NCBI RefSeq assembly: GCF_900107535.1
Contig: NZ_FNRA01000013.1
Coordinates: 93,935-157,934 of the forward strand
Direction: 5' to 3'
DNA from: Pedobacter hartonius
GTDB taxonomy: Bacteria > Bacteroidota > Bacteroidia > Sphingobacteriales > Sphingobacteriaceae
Length of the DNA stretch: 64,000 nt
The translations under genes and the position numbers were made by a program. A model generated the notes under the pieces. That model had not been told where the DNA came from, made no database searches, and saw nothing but the letters and a program-made list of their open reading frames with translations. Position 1 is the first letter of the stretch, and the number at the start of each line of letters is the position of its first letter. This document shows, in pieces, positions 1 to 9,236 of this stretch.

Positions 1-2
1 TC

Positions 3-1064
3 GCCACCATTATTATTGCCTTGGTTGTTACCGCAGGTTTCGTGTTTGTGACTGACGTATACAATAACCTGATCTATATCCTGCTTTCATTCAGTTGTAT
101 GTTTGCCATCCTATCCAATGCCCGCGTATTGTCGCAGGGTGTATCAGGTAAGGGCAAATTGGTTGGTGCTGCAGTGGCCCACATTGGTTTTGCTTTATTA
201 CTGGTCGGAGCACTGGTTGCGGCGGCTACAAACAAGCCAATCTCCCTTAATGCCTCCAATTTTATTCCTGTAAAGGATTTTGAAAAGGCTGATAAACCCG
301 GCGAAAACATCGTGCTCTACAAAAATGAGCCGAAGAAGATGGGCCGTTTTACAGTGACGTACACCAGCGATACTACGATAGCACCCAATACCTATTATAA
401 CCTGAACTTCAAAGTTTTTGATGAGCAGTCAGGTAAAATGAAAGAGAATTTTGACCTGAACCCAAGAATTCAGATCAATGAAAAAATGGGGCTGATCGCT
501 TCTCCTGATACCAAACATTACCTCACATACGATGTATATACCCACATTACCAGTGCTCCTGATAAAAAGGAATCACATGGTGAAATGGATGCAGAAAGTG
601 ATGAAACGAACTATAAAAAACCAAGGATCGTCAATGTAAGTGAAGGTGATACGCTGCATACCAGTAGTGGGATCATCACGGTAAAGGGCCTTAACTTTAA
701 GCCTACGGCAAAAAGCCTGGCCCTGGAAAAGGGTGACCTTGCAGTGGGGCTTCCGCTGGATATTGACCTGAATGGCAAGATCTATAAGACTGAGCCGATC
801 TTCCTGGTAAAAGGTAACAATACTTTCGATTTTGCCCGTAATATTACTGATCTGGGACTAAGGGTAAGATTTACTAAAATACTTCCTGAACAGAAAAAAG
901 TGGAATTACAGGTGTTTGAAAAACCTCAGCAGGCAAAAGACTGGGTGGTATTTAAATCCATTGAATTCCCTTTCATTAACCTGTATTGGGTAGGACTGAT
1001 CGTAATGGTGATCGGGTTCCTGATCTCTATCGTCAGAAGACAAAAAGAAATTAAGTCGGCCTAA
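3..1064 (+). CDS. Cytochrome c maturation heme lyase, CcmF/CcsA-like, C-terminal part
   Basis: The reading frame is open from the left edge, so the gene starts outside the window and only its last ~354 residues are seen. Two hydrophobic segments lie near the visible N-terminus, the second containing VAHIGFALLLVGAL, which resembles the segment preceding the periplasmic domain in CcmF proteins. A long, mostly beta-like periplasmic stretch follows (residues ~75-320), then a final membrane segment and a short basic tail. CcmF-type proteins attach heme to apocytochrome c on the periplasmic side of the inner membrane. The next gene starts two bases after the stop, suggesting co-transcription, but its function is unrelated. 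The family assignment is solid at the level of CcmF-like; the exact subtype (CcmF, NrfE or CcsA) cannot be settled from this part. Confidence 0.75.
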   Translation, partial: ATIIIALVVTAGFVFVTDVYNNLIYILLSFSCMFAILSNARVLSQGVSGKGKLVGAAVAHIGFALLLVGALVAAATNKPISLNASNFIPVKDFEKADKPGENIVLYKNEPKKMGRFTVTYTSDTTIAPNTYYNLNFKVFDEQSGKMKENFDLNPRIQINEKMGLIASPDTKHYLTYDVYTHITSAPDKKESHGEMDAESDETNYKKPRIVNVSEGDTLHTSSGIITVKGLNFKPTAKSLALEKGDLAVGLPLDIDLNGKIYKTEPIFLVKGNNTFDFARNITDLGLRVRFTKILPEQKKVELQVFEKPQQAKDWVVFKSIEFPFINLYWVGLIVMVIGFLISIVRRQKEIKSA

Positions 1065-1066
1065 AA

Positions 1067-1831
1067 ATGAACATCGTCTGCATTGGTTCAGGAAATGTGG
1101 CAACACACCTGGCTATCGCTTTTAAGGCGATGGGCGCCGAAATCGTGCAGGTATGGAGTCAGGACAGCAAGAATGCCGAGATTCTTGCGGCACTGACCAA
1201 AGCAAAGCCCATTCAAAGCTGGGAGGAGCTGGACCGCTCCGCAGATTGTTATGTCATCGCTGTTAAGGATGACGCCATTGAGACAGTCGCAACCCATCTG
1301 AAAGGCGTAAAGGGTATTGTGGTGCATACTTCCGGGGCAACAGCAATGGATACCCTCGCTGGCGCGGGAAGCGGATATGGTGTATTGTATCCGCTACAAA
1401 CCTTCTCTAAAACCAAAGCAATAGACCTTAAGAAAGTACCTTTTTGCATAGAGGCCGACCGCCCGGAGAGCCTCGAAAAAATAGCTGCTATCGCACAGCT
1501 GCTCAGTCATGAAGTTGCTGAAGTGAGCAGTGAACAGCGTAAAATACTACATCTTGCGGCCGTTTTTGCCTGTAATTTCAGCAACCACCTCTACCATTTG
1601 AGCAGTCAGTTACTGGCACAGCACCAGCTGAAGTTTGACCTGCTCAAACCGCTGATCACGGAGACTGCAGCAAAAATACAATATGCCTCAGCGGCAGAAG
1701 TACAAACCGGGCCTGCGGTAAGGGGCGATGAAGAAACCATGCGCAAACACCTGGATTTGCTGAAGGACTCGCCAGAGCTGCATCACATTTATGAATTGCT
1801 TAGCAATAGCATTAAAAAAGCACAGCGATAA
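1067..1831 (+). CDS. Rossmann-fold/DUF2520 domain oxidoreductase-like protein
   Basis: A 254-residue protein. The N-terminus carries a dinucleotide-binding pattern (IGSGNVATHLA, a GxGxxA-type loop), followed by an SGATAMDTL segment and, from about residue 130, an all-helical domain typical of DUF2520 (KILHLAAVFACNFSNHLY). The layout resembles 6-phosphogluconate dehydrogenase or pyrroline-5-carboxylate reductase folds. The substrate of this family is unknown to me. The gene sits two bases after the cytochrome maturation gene and upstream of a KdsC-like phosphatase, a common Bacteroidota arrangement (DUF2520 - HAD phosphatase - Maf). Family assignment is firm; function is open. Confidence 0.85.
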   Translation: MNIVCIGSGNVATHLAIAFKAMGAEIVQVWSQDSKNAEILAALTKAKPIQSWEELDRSADCYVIAVKDDAIETVATHLKGVKGIVVHTSGATAMDTLAGAGSGYGVLYPLQTFSKTKAIDLKKVPFCIEADRPESLEKIAAIAQLLSHEVAEVSSEQRKILHLAAVFACNFSNHLYHLSSQLLAQHQLKFDLLKPLITETAAKIQYASAAEVQTGPAVRGDEETMRKHLDLLKDSPELHHIYELLSNSIKKAQR

Positions 1832-1899
1832 CAGAATTACCGTTTTTGCTTCTTATTTTTGGGAACCATTATGAATATTTATCAATTGAGAGTCAGGCG

Positions 1900-2427
1900 A
1901 TGCTGCTGCAAAAACTAAAAGAAATTACCACCTTCATCTTTGATGTGGACGGAGTGCTGACTACCGGCGATGTGCTCGCTTCGGAATCCGGAGAGCTCCT
2001 GCGCACTTTTAATATCAAGGACGGGTATGCTTTACAGCTGGCGGTCAAAAAGGGTTACCACGTATGCATTATCTCCGGCGGAAACGGACAGGCGATGGCA
2101 AAACGTTTTGCCGGACTGGGCATACCCGATGTATATCTGGGGGTATCCGATAAAGTCCAGATCTTTAATCATTATCTTGATATATACAGTATCGATGCCG
2201 CTGAGGCATTGTACATGGGTGATGATATTCCAGACCTGAATGTGATGAAGCTGGTTGGCGTTGCCACCTGCCCTGCAGATGCTTCATCTGATATTAAAGC
2301 AGTTTGCAGTTATATTTCTCCCTATAAGGGAGGAAAAACCGCTGTCAGGGACGTGATCGAAAAAGTTTTGAAGATACAGGGAAAGTGGTTCGATGCAAAT
2401 CCTTCTGCGGCTGATTCCGGCAAATAA
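1900..2427 (+). CDS. HAD-superfamily phosphatase, KdsC-like (KDO-8-phosphate phosphatase)
   Basis: I place the start at the ATG at 1900, giving 175 residues. The longer frame from a TTG at 1846 adds 18 residues with no family resemblance. HAD motif I is FDVDGVLTTGD, motif II is ISGG, and the acidic motif III is GDDIPDLNVM. It lacks a large cap domain, as in the tetrameric C0-type HAD enzymes KdsC and CMP-acylneuraminate phosphatase. KdsC removes phosphate from 3-deoxy-manno-octulosonate 8-phosphate in the cytoplasm for lipopolysaccharide inner-core synthesis. The substrate is inferred from family membership and could differ. Confidence 0.82.
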   Translation: MLLQKLKEITTFIFDVDGVLTTGDVLASESGELLRTFNIKDGYALQLAVKKGYHVCIISGGNGQAMAKRFAGLGIPDVYLGVSDKVQIFNHYLDIYSIDAAEALYMGDDIPDLNVMKLVGVATCPADASSDIKAVCSYISPYKGGKTAVRDVIEKVLKIQGKWFDANPSAADSGK

Positions 2428-2532
2428 TTTTTATAACCGTTTAAACCTTCCCCAATTTTTTCACTCTATTCTGAAAACAAAGCTTAAACAGGATCTGGAA
2501 TTATTCAGTCCTCAAAACTTAAAAAGATTCTT

Positions 2533-2916
2533 ATGAAAAAATTATTGATTATTTGCGGCATGTTATTCAGTACGATAACATTTGCACATGCACAAGTTGG
2601 AAAAATGATGGGTACCCCGGAAGAACGGGCTACTAAAATGACTACTCAGCTGACCGAAAAACTGGCACTTACAGCAGATCAGCAAACTAAAGTAAAAACA
2701 ATCCTTCTGGACCAGAACACACAAATGACCAAAGCGCGTGAAGATGCAGGTGAAGACAGAAAAGCGATGCGTACCAAAATGATGTCAATGATGCAGGAGA
2801 GCAATACAAAGATCAATGCAGTGTTAACTGACGATCAGAAAAAAGCATTTGCTGCTTATCAGGAAGAAAGAAAAGCTGCCATGGCAAACAGAATGGGCGG
2901 ACGGGGAAATAACTAA
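2533..2916 (+). CDS. Small secreted helical protein, Spy/CpxP- or DUF4890-like
   Basis: A 127-residue protein with a clear signal peptide: basic MKK, a hydrophobic stretch, then cleavage after the AHA motif near residue 20. The mature part is almost entirely charged amphipathic helix, rich in Met, Lys, Gln and Glu, with the pattern LTADQQTKV and, later, LTDDQKKAF. This LT-x-x-Q repeat is typical of periplasmic Spy/LTXXQ-type proteins, which bind metal or act as ATP-independent chaperones. The C-terminus ends with a glycine/arginine tail. It stands alone with its own downstream terminator. The role as a chaperone is inference from family style only. Confidence 0.7.
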   Translation: MKKLLIICGMLFSTITFAHAQVGKMMGTPEERATKMTTQLTEKLALTADQQTKVKTILLDQNTQMTKAREDAGEDRKAMRTKMMSMMQESNTKINAVLTDDQKKAFAAYQEERKAAMANRMGGRGNN

Positions 2917-2942
2917 TCCCAAAACAAATATCAAATAATAGA

Positions 2943-2969
2943 AGCGGCTCCTGGCCGCTTTTGTTATTT
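2943..2969 (+). terminator. Rho-independent terminator after the Spy-like gene
   Basis: AGCGGC and GCCGCT (2943-2948, 2954-2959) form a six-base GC stem with a five-base loop, followed by TTTTGTTATTTT. It lies 27 bases past the stop codon and before maf. Confidence 0.7.
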
Positions 2970-2988
2970 TAGCACATTATTAAATCAT

Positions 2989-3558
2989 ATGTACAAGCAA
3001 ACCACTCCACTGATCCTCGCCTCTAAATCACCGCGCCGCCAGGAGCTTATGCAAGCCATGGGGCTCCATTTTAACGTGCTTTTAAAGGAAGTTGATGAAA
3101 GTTACCCCGATCAGCTTTCTCCCGCGGAGATTGCCTGTTATATCGCTGAAAAGAAAGCACTGGCCTTTACTGCTGAGCGGGAAAACAGCCTCGTCATTAC
3201 GGCCGATACGATCGTCGCTTATAACGGGGAGATCATGGGTAAACCCGCTGATGCCACACATGCACTTGAAATGTTAGCTAAACTTTCAGGAACCGCCCAC
3301 CAGGTATATACTGGGGTAAGCCTTGCCTATAGGGATCAGCTCAAAACTTTTTATGATAGGACAGAAGTATGGTTCAGGGTGCTTAGCGAAGAGGAGATTG
3401 AACATTATATCAGCAATTATCATCCCTTCGACAAAGCAGGTTCTTACGGAATTCAGGACTGGCTGGGTTTTATCGCCGTAGAGAAAATCATTGGTTCCTA
3501 TACCAATGTCATGGGCCTGCCTACAGAAAAACTTTATATGGCATTATCGGATTTCTGA
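2989..3558 (+). CDS. maf: Maf family nucleoside triphosphate pyrophosphatase
   Basis: A 189-residue protein, the usual length for Maf. It opens with the diagnostic LILASKSPRRQELM signature, has TADTIVAYNGEIMGKP in the middle with the catalytic Asp, HQVYTGVSL, and the later SYGIQDW segment. Family members hydrolyse dTTP, UTP or modified pyrimidine triphosphates to monophosphates in the cytoplasm and are linked to septum formation and nucleotide-pool cleaning. Its 3' end overlaps the 3' end of the convergent ppx gene by 25 bases, so both stop codons lie inside the other gene. Confidence 0.93.
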   Translation: MYKQTTPLILASKSPRRQELMQAMGLHFNVLLKEVDESYPDQLSPAEIACYIAEKKALAFTAERENSLVITADTIVAYNGEIMGKPADATHALEMLAKLSGTAHQVYTGVSLAYRDQLKTFYDRTEVWFRVLSEEEIEHYISNYHPFDKAGSYGIQDWLGFIAVEKIIGSYTNVMGLPTEKLYMALSDF

Positions 3559-4463
3559 TCTTCCCAGCTACTGTAGAGAACACCCATCTTAAGGTCATAG
3601 GTAGAGAGGCTGATGGATCTCAGGCCGGTCTTCTCCATTACATAACTGGTGATCAGCGCTGCAATGACAATCATATCCACCCTCAGCGGGATGAGGTTTG
3701 GCATGGCTGTCCTTTCCGCATGGCTTGAACCCACCAGTTTTGCAGCGAGTCTCTTGTAGTCTTCTGCATCCAGCGAAGCTGAACTTATACTTTTGATATC
3801 AATATCTTCCAGCAGCATTGCTGCGAAGGTTTCGAATGCGCCGGCAGAGCCAATGAGTACTTCGGGCTTGTAAATAACACAGGCCTGCAGCAGGTCGGGC
3901 AGTTCCTTCGTCAGCCGCTGCCGGATGGACAGCTGATCTCGGGTACTGATCGGGTCTGAGTGAAAATATGCTTGCATGAGCCTTGCAGCCCCGATATTAT
4001 AGCTTTTCTTCCAGAGATAACCCTCTGCATTACAAATGATAAATTCGGTACTTCCCCCGCCGATATCCATGATGAGGGAAGTTGTGCGGATAATGCCGGT
4101 GGCTTTAACCCCCTGGAATATAAAGGCCGCCTCATCCTCCCCGCTGATCACTTCAATAGCAATCCCGGCCCTGTCTGCTGCCGAGCTGACAAAATCTGCC
4201 CCGTTTGCCGCGCTGCGTATGGCAGAGGTGGCAATGGCCCTGACCACCGCCACCTCATGCCGGTCAATTTCGTTTCTGAAATCTTTCAGCGTTGCAATGC
4301 CCCGCTCAAAAGCTTCGGGAATGATCACATGATCGTTAATGCGGCCTTCGCCAAGCCGTACAGGAACATTGGTTTTATAGATCAGGGTTACACCTTTAGA
4401 AGATATTTCTGCTATAATCAAATGGAAGGTATTTGTACCGAGATCTATGACTGCTGCTTTCAT
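3534..4463 (-). CDS. ppx: Ppx/GppA-family exopolyphosphatase-like protein
   Basis: 309 residues, the short one-module form of the family (ASKHA ATPase fold). The phosphate-1 loop DLGTNTFHLII is at the N-terminus, and the second phosphate-binding loop DIGGGSTEF lies around residue 135. Members cleave polyphosphate from the chain end or convert pppGpp to ppGpp, in the cytoplasm. The C-terminal HD-like extension of the E. coli enzymes is missing, which is normal for Bacteroidota copies. It converges with maf and lies downstream of an ABC exporter pair on the same strand after a 29-base gap. Polyphosphate versus pppGpp preference cannot be read from the sequence. Confidence 0.85.
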   Translation of the reverse strand: MKAAVIDLGTNTFHLIIAEISSKGVTLIYKTNVPVRLGEGRINDHVIIPEAFERGIATLKDFRNEIDRHEVAVVRAIATSAIRSAANGADFVSSAADRAGIAIEVISGEDEAAFIFQGVKATGIIRTTSLIMDIGGGSTEFIICNAEGYLWKKSYNIGAARLMQAYFHSDPISTRDQLSIRQRLTKELPDLLQACVIYKPEVLIGSAGAFETFAAMLLEDIDIKSISSASLDAEDYKRLAAKLVGSSHAERTAMPNLIPLRVDMIVIAALITSYVMEKTGLRSISLSTYDLKMGVLYSSWEDQKSDNAI

Positions 4464-4492
4464 TCTTTTTTATCAAATAACGATTAAAGATA

Positions 4493-5824
4493 TCAATTCT
4501 TATAAGTAAACCACTTGATCATTTCTTTCAGGCTGGTTTTCTTGCCGTACATCAGTATTCCTACCCTGTATATCCTGGAAGCCACCCATACGGTGCCTAT
4601 GAAACCCAGGATCAGCAAAACCATTGATAGGGCCAGCTGCCAGTCGGGCACACCATAGGGTAACCTTACCATCATTGCGATAGGAGAGGTAAAAGGGATG
4701 ACAGATAACCAGAATGCAATATTTCCGTAGGGATCATTTGTGACCACACTTAAGGAGAGCGTGTACCCCAGCAGCAGCGGCATCATGACGGGAAACATAA
4801 ACTGCTGCGTTTCCGTTTCGCTGTCTACAGCAGAACCTATTGCAGCATATAATGCGCTGTAAAACAGGTAACCCCCTAAAAAGAAAAACAGGAACAAGGT
4901 GATGATCTTTGTCAGGTCAAGGTTTGCCAGGCTTTTCTGTATATTTCCGACCGGGCTTTTGTCCGTTGCCTCTTTGATCATCTTATCTTTGTTCTGCTGC
5001 TGCAAAGCTGCCGAAACCGACGTTTCAGTGATACCAGTTTTACCGGCATAGATCTTTAGCACAGCGGTGGAGATGATCCCCGTCAGCACGATCCACAGGA
5101 TGAACTGTGTAAGGCCCACCAGAGCTATCCCGATGATCTTGCCCATCATCAGCTGAAAAGGTTTTACTGAAGAGATCATCACCTCTATGATACGGTTTGT
5201 TTTTTCCTCGATCACGCCACGCATCACCTGGATGCCGTACATCAGGATAAACAGAAACATCAGTATTCCGCCTGCATAGGCGATAATGGTACTGGCACCG
5301 GCGCTGGAATCTTCTTCTTTGCCTGTTTCACCGATTTTCTTTATGTCGATATCCACTGATGATTTCAGGTTATCGAGGTCCTTCTGGGCCAGCCCGCTTT
5401 GTTTCAGTTTCTGGTTGCGGATCGCATTTCCGATATCGTCGGCCACCCTTGAGTTTAAGCTCATGCCGGCCTGTTTGGTACCCAGCAGCTGTATCCCCGA
5501 TGGGGCATCCAGGCTGAACCCGGGTAGGTAAAGCACATAATCATAACCTGTTTTTGCCAGTTCAGCTTTCATCTGCGGCAGTGATTTGTTTACATAGGTA
5601 TACGTTGCATTTTTTGAAGAGATGAGTTTCTCGGTCAGGGTTTTGTTATTGTTCACTACAGCTATTTTATTGGAGCTACCTTTGATTCCCTGGAGGGAGA
5701 AATAGATCATCATACCGTAGAACCCGGCAATGATCATGGGCGTGGTCAGTGTCATCACTATGAATGACTTTTTCTTTACCCTTGACAGGTATTCTCTTTG
5801 TATAATGAGTAAGATCTTGTTCAT
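4493..5824 (-). CDS. ABC-2 type exporter permease (NatB-like)
   Basis: I choose the ATG at 5824 (MNKILLIIQREYLSRVKKKSF) rather than the upstream start at 5854, because it leaves a four-base gap after the ATPase gene and matches the usual NatB-like N-terminus. The 443-residue protein has one N-terminal membrane helix, a ~150-residue extracytoplasmic domain, and about five to six helices in the C-terminal half, the ABC-2 membrane layout. A basic stretch with EEKTNRIIEVM, a typical ABC-2 permease coupling motif, follows the second helix. It would pair with the ATPase encoded immediately upstream. Substrate unknown; NatAB homologues export sodium or drugs. Confidence 0.88.
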   Translation of the reverse strand: MNKILLIIQREYLSRVKKKSFIVMTLTTPMIIAGFYGMMIYFSLQGIKGSSNKIAVVNNNKTLTEKLISSKNATYTYVNKSLPQMKAELAKTGYDYVLYLPGFSLDAPSGIQLLGTKQAGMSLNSRVADDIGNAIRNQKLKQSGLAQKDLDNLKSSVDIDIKKIGETGKEEDSSAGASTIIAYAGGILMFLFILMYGIQVMRGVIEEKTNRIIEVMISSVKPFQLMMGKIIGIALVGLTQFILWIVLTGIISTAVLKIYAGKTGITETSVSAALQQQNKDKMIKEATDKSPVGNIQKSLANLDLTKIITLFLFFFLGGYLFYSALYAAIGSAVDSETETQQFMFPVMMPLLLGYTLSLSVVTNDPYGNIAFWLSVIPFTSPIAMMVRLPYGVPDWQLALSMVLLILGFIGTVWVASRIYRVGILMYGKKTSLKEMIKWFTYKN

Positions 5825-5828
5825 GGCG

Positions 5829-6734
5829 TTAATCTTTGGTTTTAACCTTGTCAATAAAAATATCGTTCATCGTAGGGATCACTTCGTCCAGGCGCTGAAT
5901 ATTTACCACCGGCAGTAATACAGACAGGAGCTGGTTAGAGGTTTGCCCTTCTTTCAGCTGTACTTTTAGTGTTGTCTTTCCCCTTTTGATATCCTTATAC
6001 AAAATATCAAATATACCGGATGGAAGTTCAGTATTGTAATCCCCTTCATATTCCACCCAGTAGGTATTGTTCCTGTACTGTTCTTTGATATCTTCAACAG
6101 CACCATCCAGGATCTTCCTTGAACGGTGTATCAGGGCAATGCTGTCACACAGTTCCTCTACGGATTCCATGCGGTGTGTGGAGAAGATAAAAGTTGCACC
6201 CTGTCTGTTCAGTTCCAGGATCTCGTTCTTTATAATCTCTGCATTTACAGGGTCAAAGCCGGAGAATGGCTCATCAAGGATGATCAGCTCCGGCTGATGT
6301 AAGACCGTGACCACAAACTGCACCTTTTGCTGCATCCCCTTACTCAGATCTTCTACTTTTTTATTCCACCAGCTGCCCATTTCCAGTTTCTCGAACCAGT
6401 ATTTTACCCTTTTGGTGGCTTCAGCCATGCTGAGGCCTTTCAGCCTGGCCAGATAAAGCACCTGTTCGCCGATCTCCATTTTTTTATATAAGCCGCGTTC
6501 TTCAGGCAGATATCCGATCCGGGAAATATGATTTGAATTTAAACGCTGTCCGTTAAAGATCACCTCTCCGCTATCGGGGGCCGTAATTTGTGTGATGATC
6601 CTGATAAGGGAGGTTTTGCCTGCGCCATTGGGGCCCAGAAGCCCGAATATTTTTCCCTGCTCTACCGTCAGACTTACATCATCGAGGGCACGGTGCGCCG
6701 CATATTGTTTCACAATATTGTTTACGCTTAACAT
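5829..6734 (-). CDS. ABC transporter ATP-binding protein (NatA-like)
   Basis: 301 residues. Walker A is GPNGAGKTS, the signature is LSKGMQQKVQ, Walker B is LIILDEPFSGFDP, and the H-loop is FSTHRM. The C-terminal ~75 residues form a DUF4162-like domain common in NatA-type exporter ATPases. It energises the permease encoded just downstream. An AT-rich leader with imperfect dyad symmetry (TATATTAGTATA near 6758) precedes the gene; such ABC pairs are often controlled by GntR-type repressors, but no regulator gene is adjacent here. Confidence 0.92.
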   Translation of the reverse strand: MLSVNNIVKQYAAHRALDDVSLTVEQGKIFGLLGPNGAGKTSLIRIITQITAPDSGEVIFNGQRLNSNHISRIGYLPEERGLYKKMEIGEQVLYLARLKGLSMAEATKRVKYWFEKLEMGSWWNKKVEDLSKGMQQKVQFVVTVLHQPELIILDEPFSGFDPVNAEIIKNEILELNRQGATFIFSTHRMESVEELCDSIALIHRSRKILDGAVEDIKEQYRNNTYWVEYEGDYNTELPSGIFDILYKDIKRGKTTLKVQLKEGQTSNQLLSVLLPVVNIQRLDEVIPTMNDIFIDKVKTKD

Positions 6735-6880
6735 AGAAATAGTTTTAGTTCTATATTAGTATATAAAAGAAAGGAAATGTTACAAAATTAATCAGCATTT
6801 GAGGCAGGGGAGAAAAATCAGCCTTCTTTTACTGCCGGAAGCGTCCCATTGTGGTAAAAATGCGTTTAAATATGATGTTG

Positions 6881-7963
6881 TTATTTTGCAAGCAACAGCT
6901 TAATTTTGTCAATTAGACCGGTTTTTTTATTGCGCTGGTTTTCTGTTCCAATCAGAAAGCCGTAAGGCTGCAGCTGGGGCACCCGGTCACATATGATTTT
7001 AACGATTCCCAGGAGGGGGATGGCGAGAATCATTCCCGCAACGCCCCATACCATTTCTCCGAGAACGATCACCAGAATTGTAAAAAGCGGGTTGATGTTC
7101 ACCTGTTCCCCTACGATAAGTGGTTCTAGTATATAGGTTTGGATAAATTGCACCAGCGCATAGGTGACCAGTACCCCGATGATCATTTTGGTATCTCCAC
7201 CCTGTGCTACCACGGCCAGCACTGTCAGGGAGGTACCTGTAAGATTGCCTATAAAGGGAATGATCTCGAGAATTCCGCAGAGCACTGCAAAGAAGATGGC
7301 GCTTTCAACACCTACAATACTAAATCCGATGCCGTACATTACCCAGAGCAGTACGATCATCATGCCCAGTCCGCTTAAGTACTGCTGTGCTACATCTCCG
7401 GCCTTATGGACAATATGATCAGCCGTACTCTTGTCGTCTGGCGGAACGAGTTTGAGGATGAATTTTTTGATGTGTGAACGGTATACCAGAAAAAGAAACA
7501 TGTAGACAATGACCAGTATGGTATTGACCATGATTCCCATGATGCTGCCTGCAAAGGTTGCCAGCATAGTCCCTGCACTGCTTCCTGCGCTGCTTTCTTT
7601 TGCCATTTGTTGCTGCTGCTTCATCGTGATGCCAGTACTTTCATGCAACCAATGGCGGAGATTGGTGAACAGGGTCACCACCCGCTCTTTCATAAGGTCT
7701 ATATTATCAGCAAATCCGCTCAGTTGCCAGGCCAGTAAAAATACGATAACAGCAATTGCAGAAAGAAAGATCACTATGCAAAGGAAGGAGGCGAGGCCCC
7801 GGCTCATTCCTATCCGTTCAAACCATCCCGATAAGCGGGAGAAAAGCATTGCAAATACTGCAGCGAGGGCCAGGGGGATGAGGAAACCGGCAGCAAAATA
7901 CAAGCCGGCAAATGTTAAAAAAAAGAAAAGTAGTGTGTAAATGCTTTGTTGAAGTCTATCCAT
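6881..7963 (-). CDS. AI-2E family (PerM/YdiK) membrane transporter
   Basis: 360 residues with about eight predicted membrane helices: a pair at the N-terminus, one near residue 60, then after a cytoplasmic/periplasmic domain a group in the C-terminal half. Family landmarks are FIGNLTGTSLTVLAV and ILEPLIVGEQVNINPLFTI in the C-terminal half. Members are secondary transporters for sodium/protons or small molecules; despite the family name, autoinducer-2 export is shown only for some. It is a single-gene unit between the dnaJ terminator and the ABC pair. Confidence 0.88.
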   Translation of the reverse strand: MDRLQQSIYTLLFFFLTFAGLYFAAGFLIPLALAAVFAMLFSRLSGWFERIGMSRGLASFLCIVIFLSAIAVIVFLLAWQLSGFADNIDLMKERVVTLFTNLRHWLHESTGITMKQQQQMAKESSAGSSAGTMLATFAGSIMGIMVNTILVIVYMFLFLVYRSHIKKFILKLVPPDDKSTADHIVHKAGDVAQQYLSGLGMMIVLLWVMYGIGFSIVGVESAIFFAVLCGILEIIPFIGNLTGTSLTVLAVVAQGGDTKMIIGVLVTYALVQFIQTYILEPLIVGEQVNINPLFTILVIVLGEMVWGVAGMILAIPLLGIVKIICDRVPQLQPYGFLIGTENQRNKKTGLIDKIKLLLAK

Positions 7964-8005
7964 AATTGTTCACACAACAACACTTTTTTATTAAAGTTTT
8001 CCGGC

Positions 8006-8042
8006 ATAAAAAAAGCCACCTTTAAAGGGTAGCTTTTTTTAT
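8006..8042 (-). terminator. Terminator of the grpE-dnaJ operon
   Basis: Nine-base arms AAAAAAAGC (8008-8016) and GCTTTTTTT (8032-8040) with an inner CC/GG stem form a hairpin 16 bases past the dnaJ stop on the minus strand, ending in a U-run in that direction. Confidence 0.75.
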
Positions 8043-8055
8043 TTGTCCGGATATA

Positions 8056-9234
8056 TTATTCGAAGTATTCTTTCATTTTTTCGAAGAAGCTCTTGTCGTT
8101 TTTACCTGGCTGAGGTTTAAAGTTGGGAGAATCTCTTAATTTTTCAAGGATACTGCGTTCTTCACTGCTCAGTACTTTTGGTGTCCAGATATTCACATGA
8201 ATGATCTGATCTCCGCGGTGGTAAGAATTTACTTCAGGAATACCTTTAGCTTTCAGCCTCAGCAGCTTTCCGCTTTGTGTTCCGGGTTCAATTTTAATCT
8301 TCGCTTTTCCATCGATCGTAGGTACTTCTGCACTATAACCGAGGGCTGCGTCAACAATGCTCAGGTGCAGGTCATACACCACATTATTACCTTCGCGTTT
8401 CAGCGTTTCATGAGGGATTTCCTCGATCAGGATGATCAGGTCTCCCGGGATACCGCCGTTAGGGGCAGCATTCCCTTTTCCGCTCATGCTCAGTTGCATA
8501 CCGTCACTTACTCCTGCAGGGATATTGATTGAAATGGTTTCCTCACCGCGTACGGTTCCTTCACCATGACAAGATGTACATTTGGAAGTGATCTGACTGC
8601 CTGATCCGTTACAGGTAGGGCAGGTAGAGGTAGTTTGCATTTGCCCCAGAATGGTATTGGTCACCCTGCGAACAGAGCCACTTCCACCACAGCTTTTACA
8701 GGTACTGATAGAAGACTTGTCTTTTGCACCGCTACCGTCACAGGTTTTACAAACCACCTGTTTGTTCACCTTTATTTTTTTCTCTGCGCCATGCGCTATT
8801 TCCTCAAGAGTAAGTTTTACCTTAATACGCAGATTGGATCCTTTGGCCACACGCCTGCCGCCGCCGCCGCCGCGCTGCTGCCCGCCGAAAAAGCTTTCGA
8901 AAGGACTGCCGCCACCACCGCCGCCACCAAAGATATCGCCAAACTGGCTGAAAATATCTTCCATATTCATGCCGCCGCCGCCATAACCGCTGCCGCCACC
9001 TGATGCTCCTCCAACACCGGCATGACCGTAATGGTCATAACGTTGTTTTTTCTCAGGGTTGCTCAGCACTTCATACGCTTCAGCTGCTTCTTTGAACTTA
9101 TCCTCCGCCGTATGGTCATCCGGGTTTTTGTCCGGATGGTATTTTATAGCCAGCTTTCTGTAAGCTTTTTTAATCTCTTCAGGTGAAGAGTTTTTAGCTA
9201 CGCCAAGGATATCGTAATAATCTCTTTTACTCAT
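8056..9234 (-). CDS. dnaJ: Molecular chaperone DnaJ (Hsp40)
   Basis: 392 residues with the full type I layout: J-domain with the HPD motif (YHPDKNP, ~residue 33), a very glycine-rich linker (~70-130) containing long Gly runs, four zinc-binding CxxCxGxG repeats (CKTCDGSG, CKSCGGSG, CPTCNGSG, CTSCHGEG, ~160-225), then the substrate-binding C-terminal domains. It stimulates DnaK ATPase and delivers unfolded clients. It is translated from the same transcript as grpE, two bases downstream of its stop. The apparent long proline-rich frames on the other strand are shadows of the Gly-coding repeats. Confidence 0.97.
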   Translation of the reverse strand: MSKRDYYDILGVAKNSSPEEIKKAYRKLAIKYHPDKNPDDHTAEDKFKEAAEAYEVLSNPEKKQRYDHYGHAGVGGASGGGSGYGGGGMNMEDIFSQFGDIFGGGGGGGSPFESFFGGQQRGGGGGRRVAKGSNLRIKVKLTLEEIAHGAEKKIKVNKQVVCKTCDGSGAKDKSSISTCKSCGGSGSVRRVTNTILGQMQTTSTCPTCNGSGSQITSKCTSCHGEGTVRGEETISINIPAGVSDGMQLSMSGKGNAAPNGGIPGDLIILIEEIPHETLKREGNNVVYDLHLSIVDAALGYSAEVPTIDGKAKIKIEPGTQSGKLLRLKAKGIPEVNSYHRGDQIIHVNIWTPKVLSSEERSILEKLRDSPNFKPQPGKNDKSFFEKMKEYFE

Positions 9235-9236
9235 AA

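Noticed and set aside
8635..9003. Long proline/alanine-rich frames on the plus strand over dnaJ
   Set aside because: They mirror the glycine-rich linker and zinc repeats of dnaJ; low-complexity shadow.
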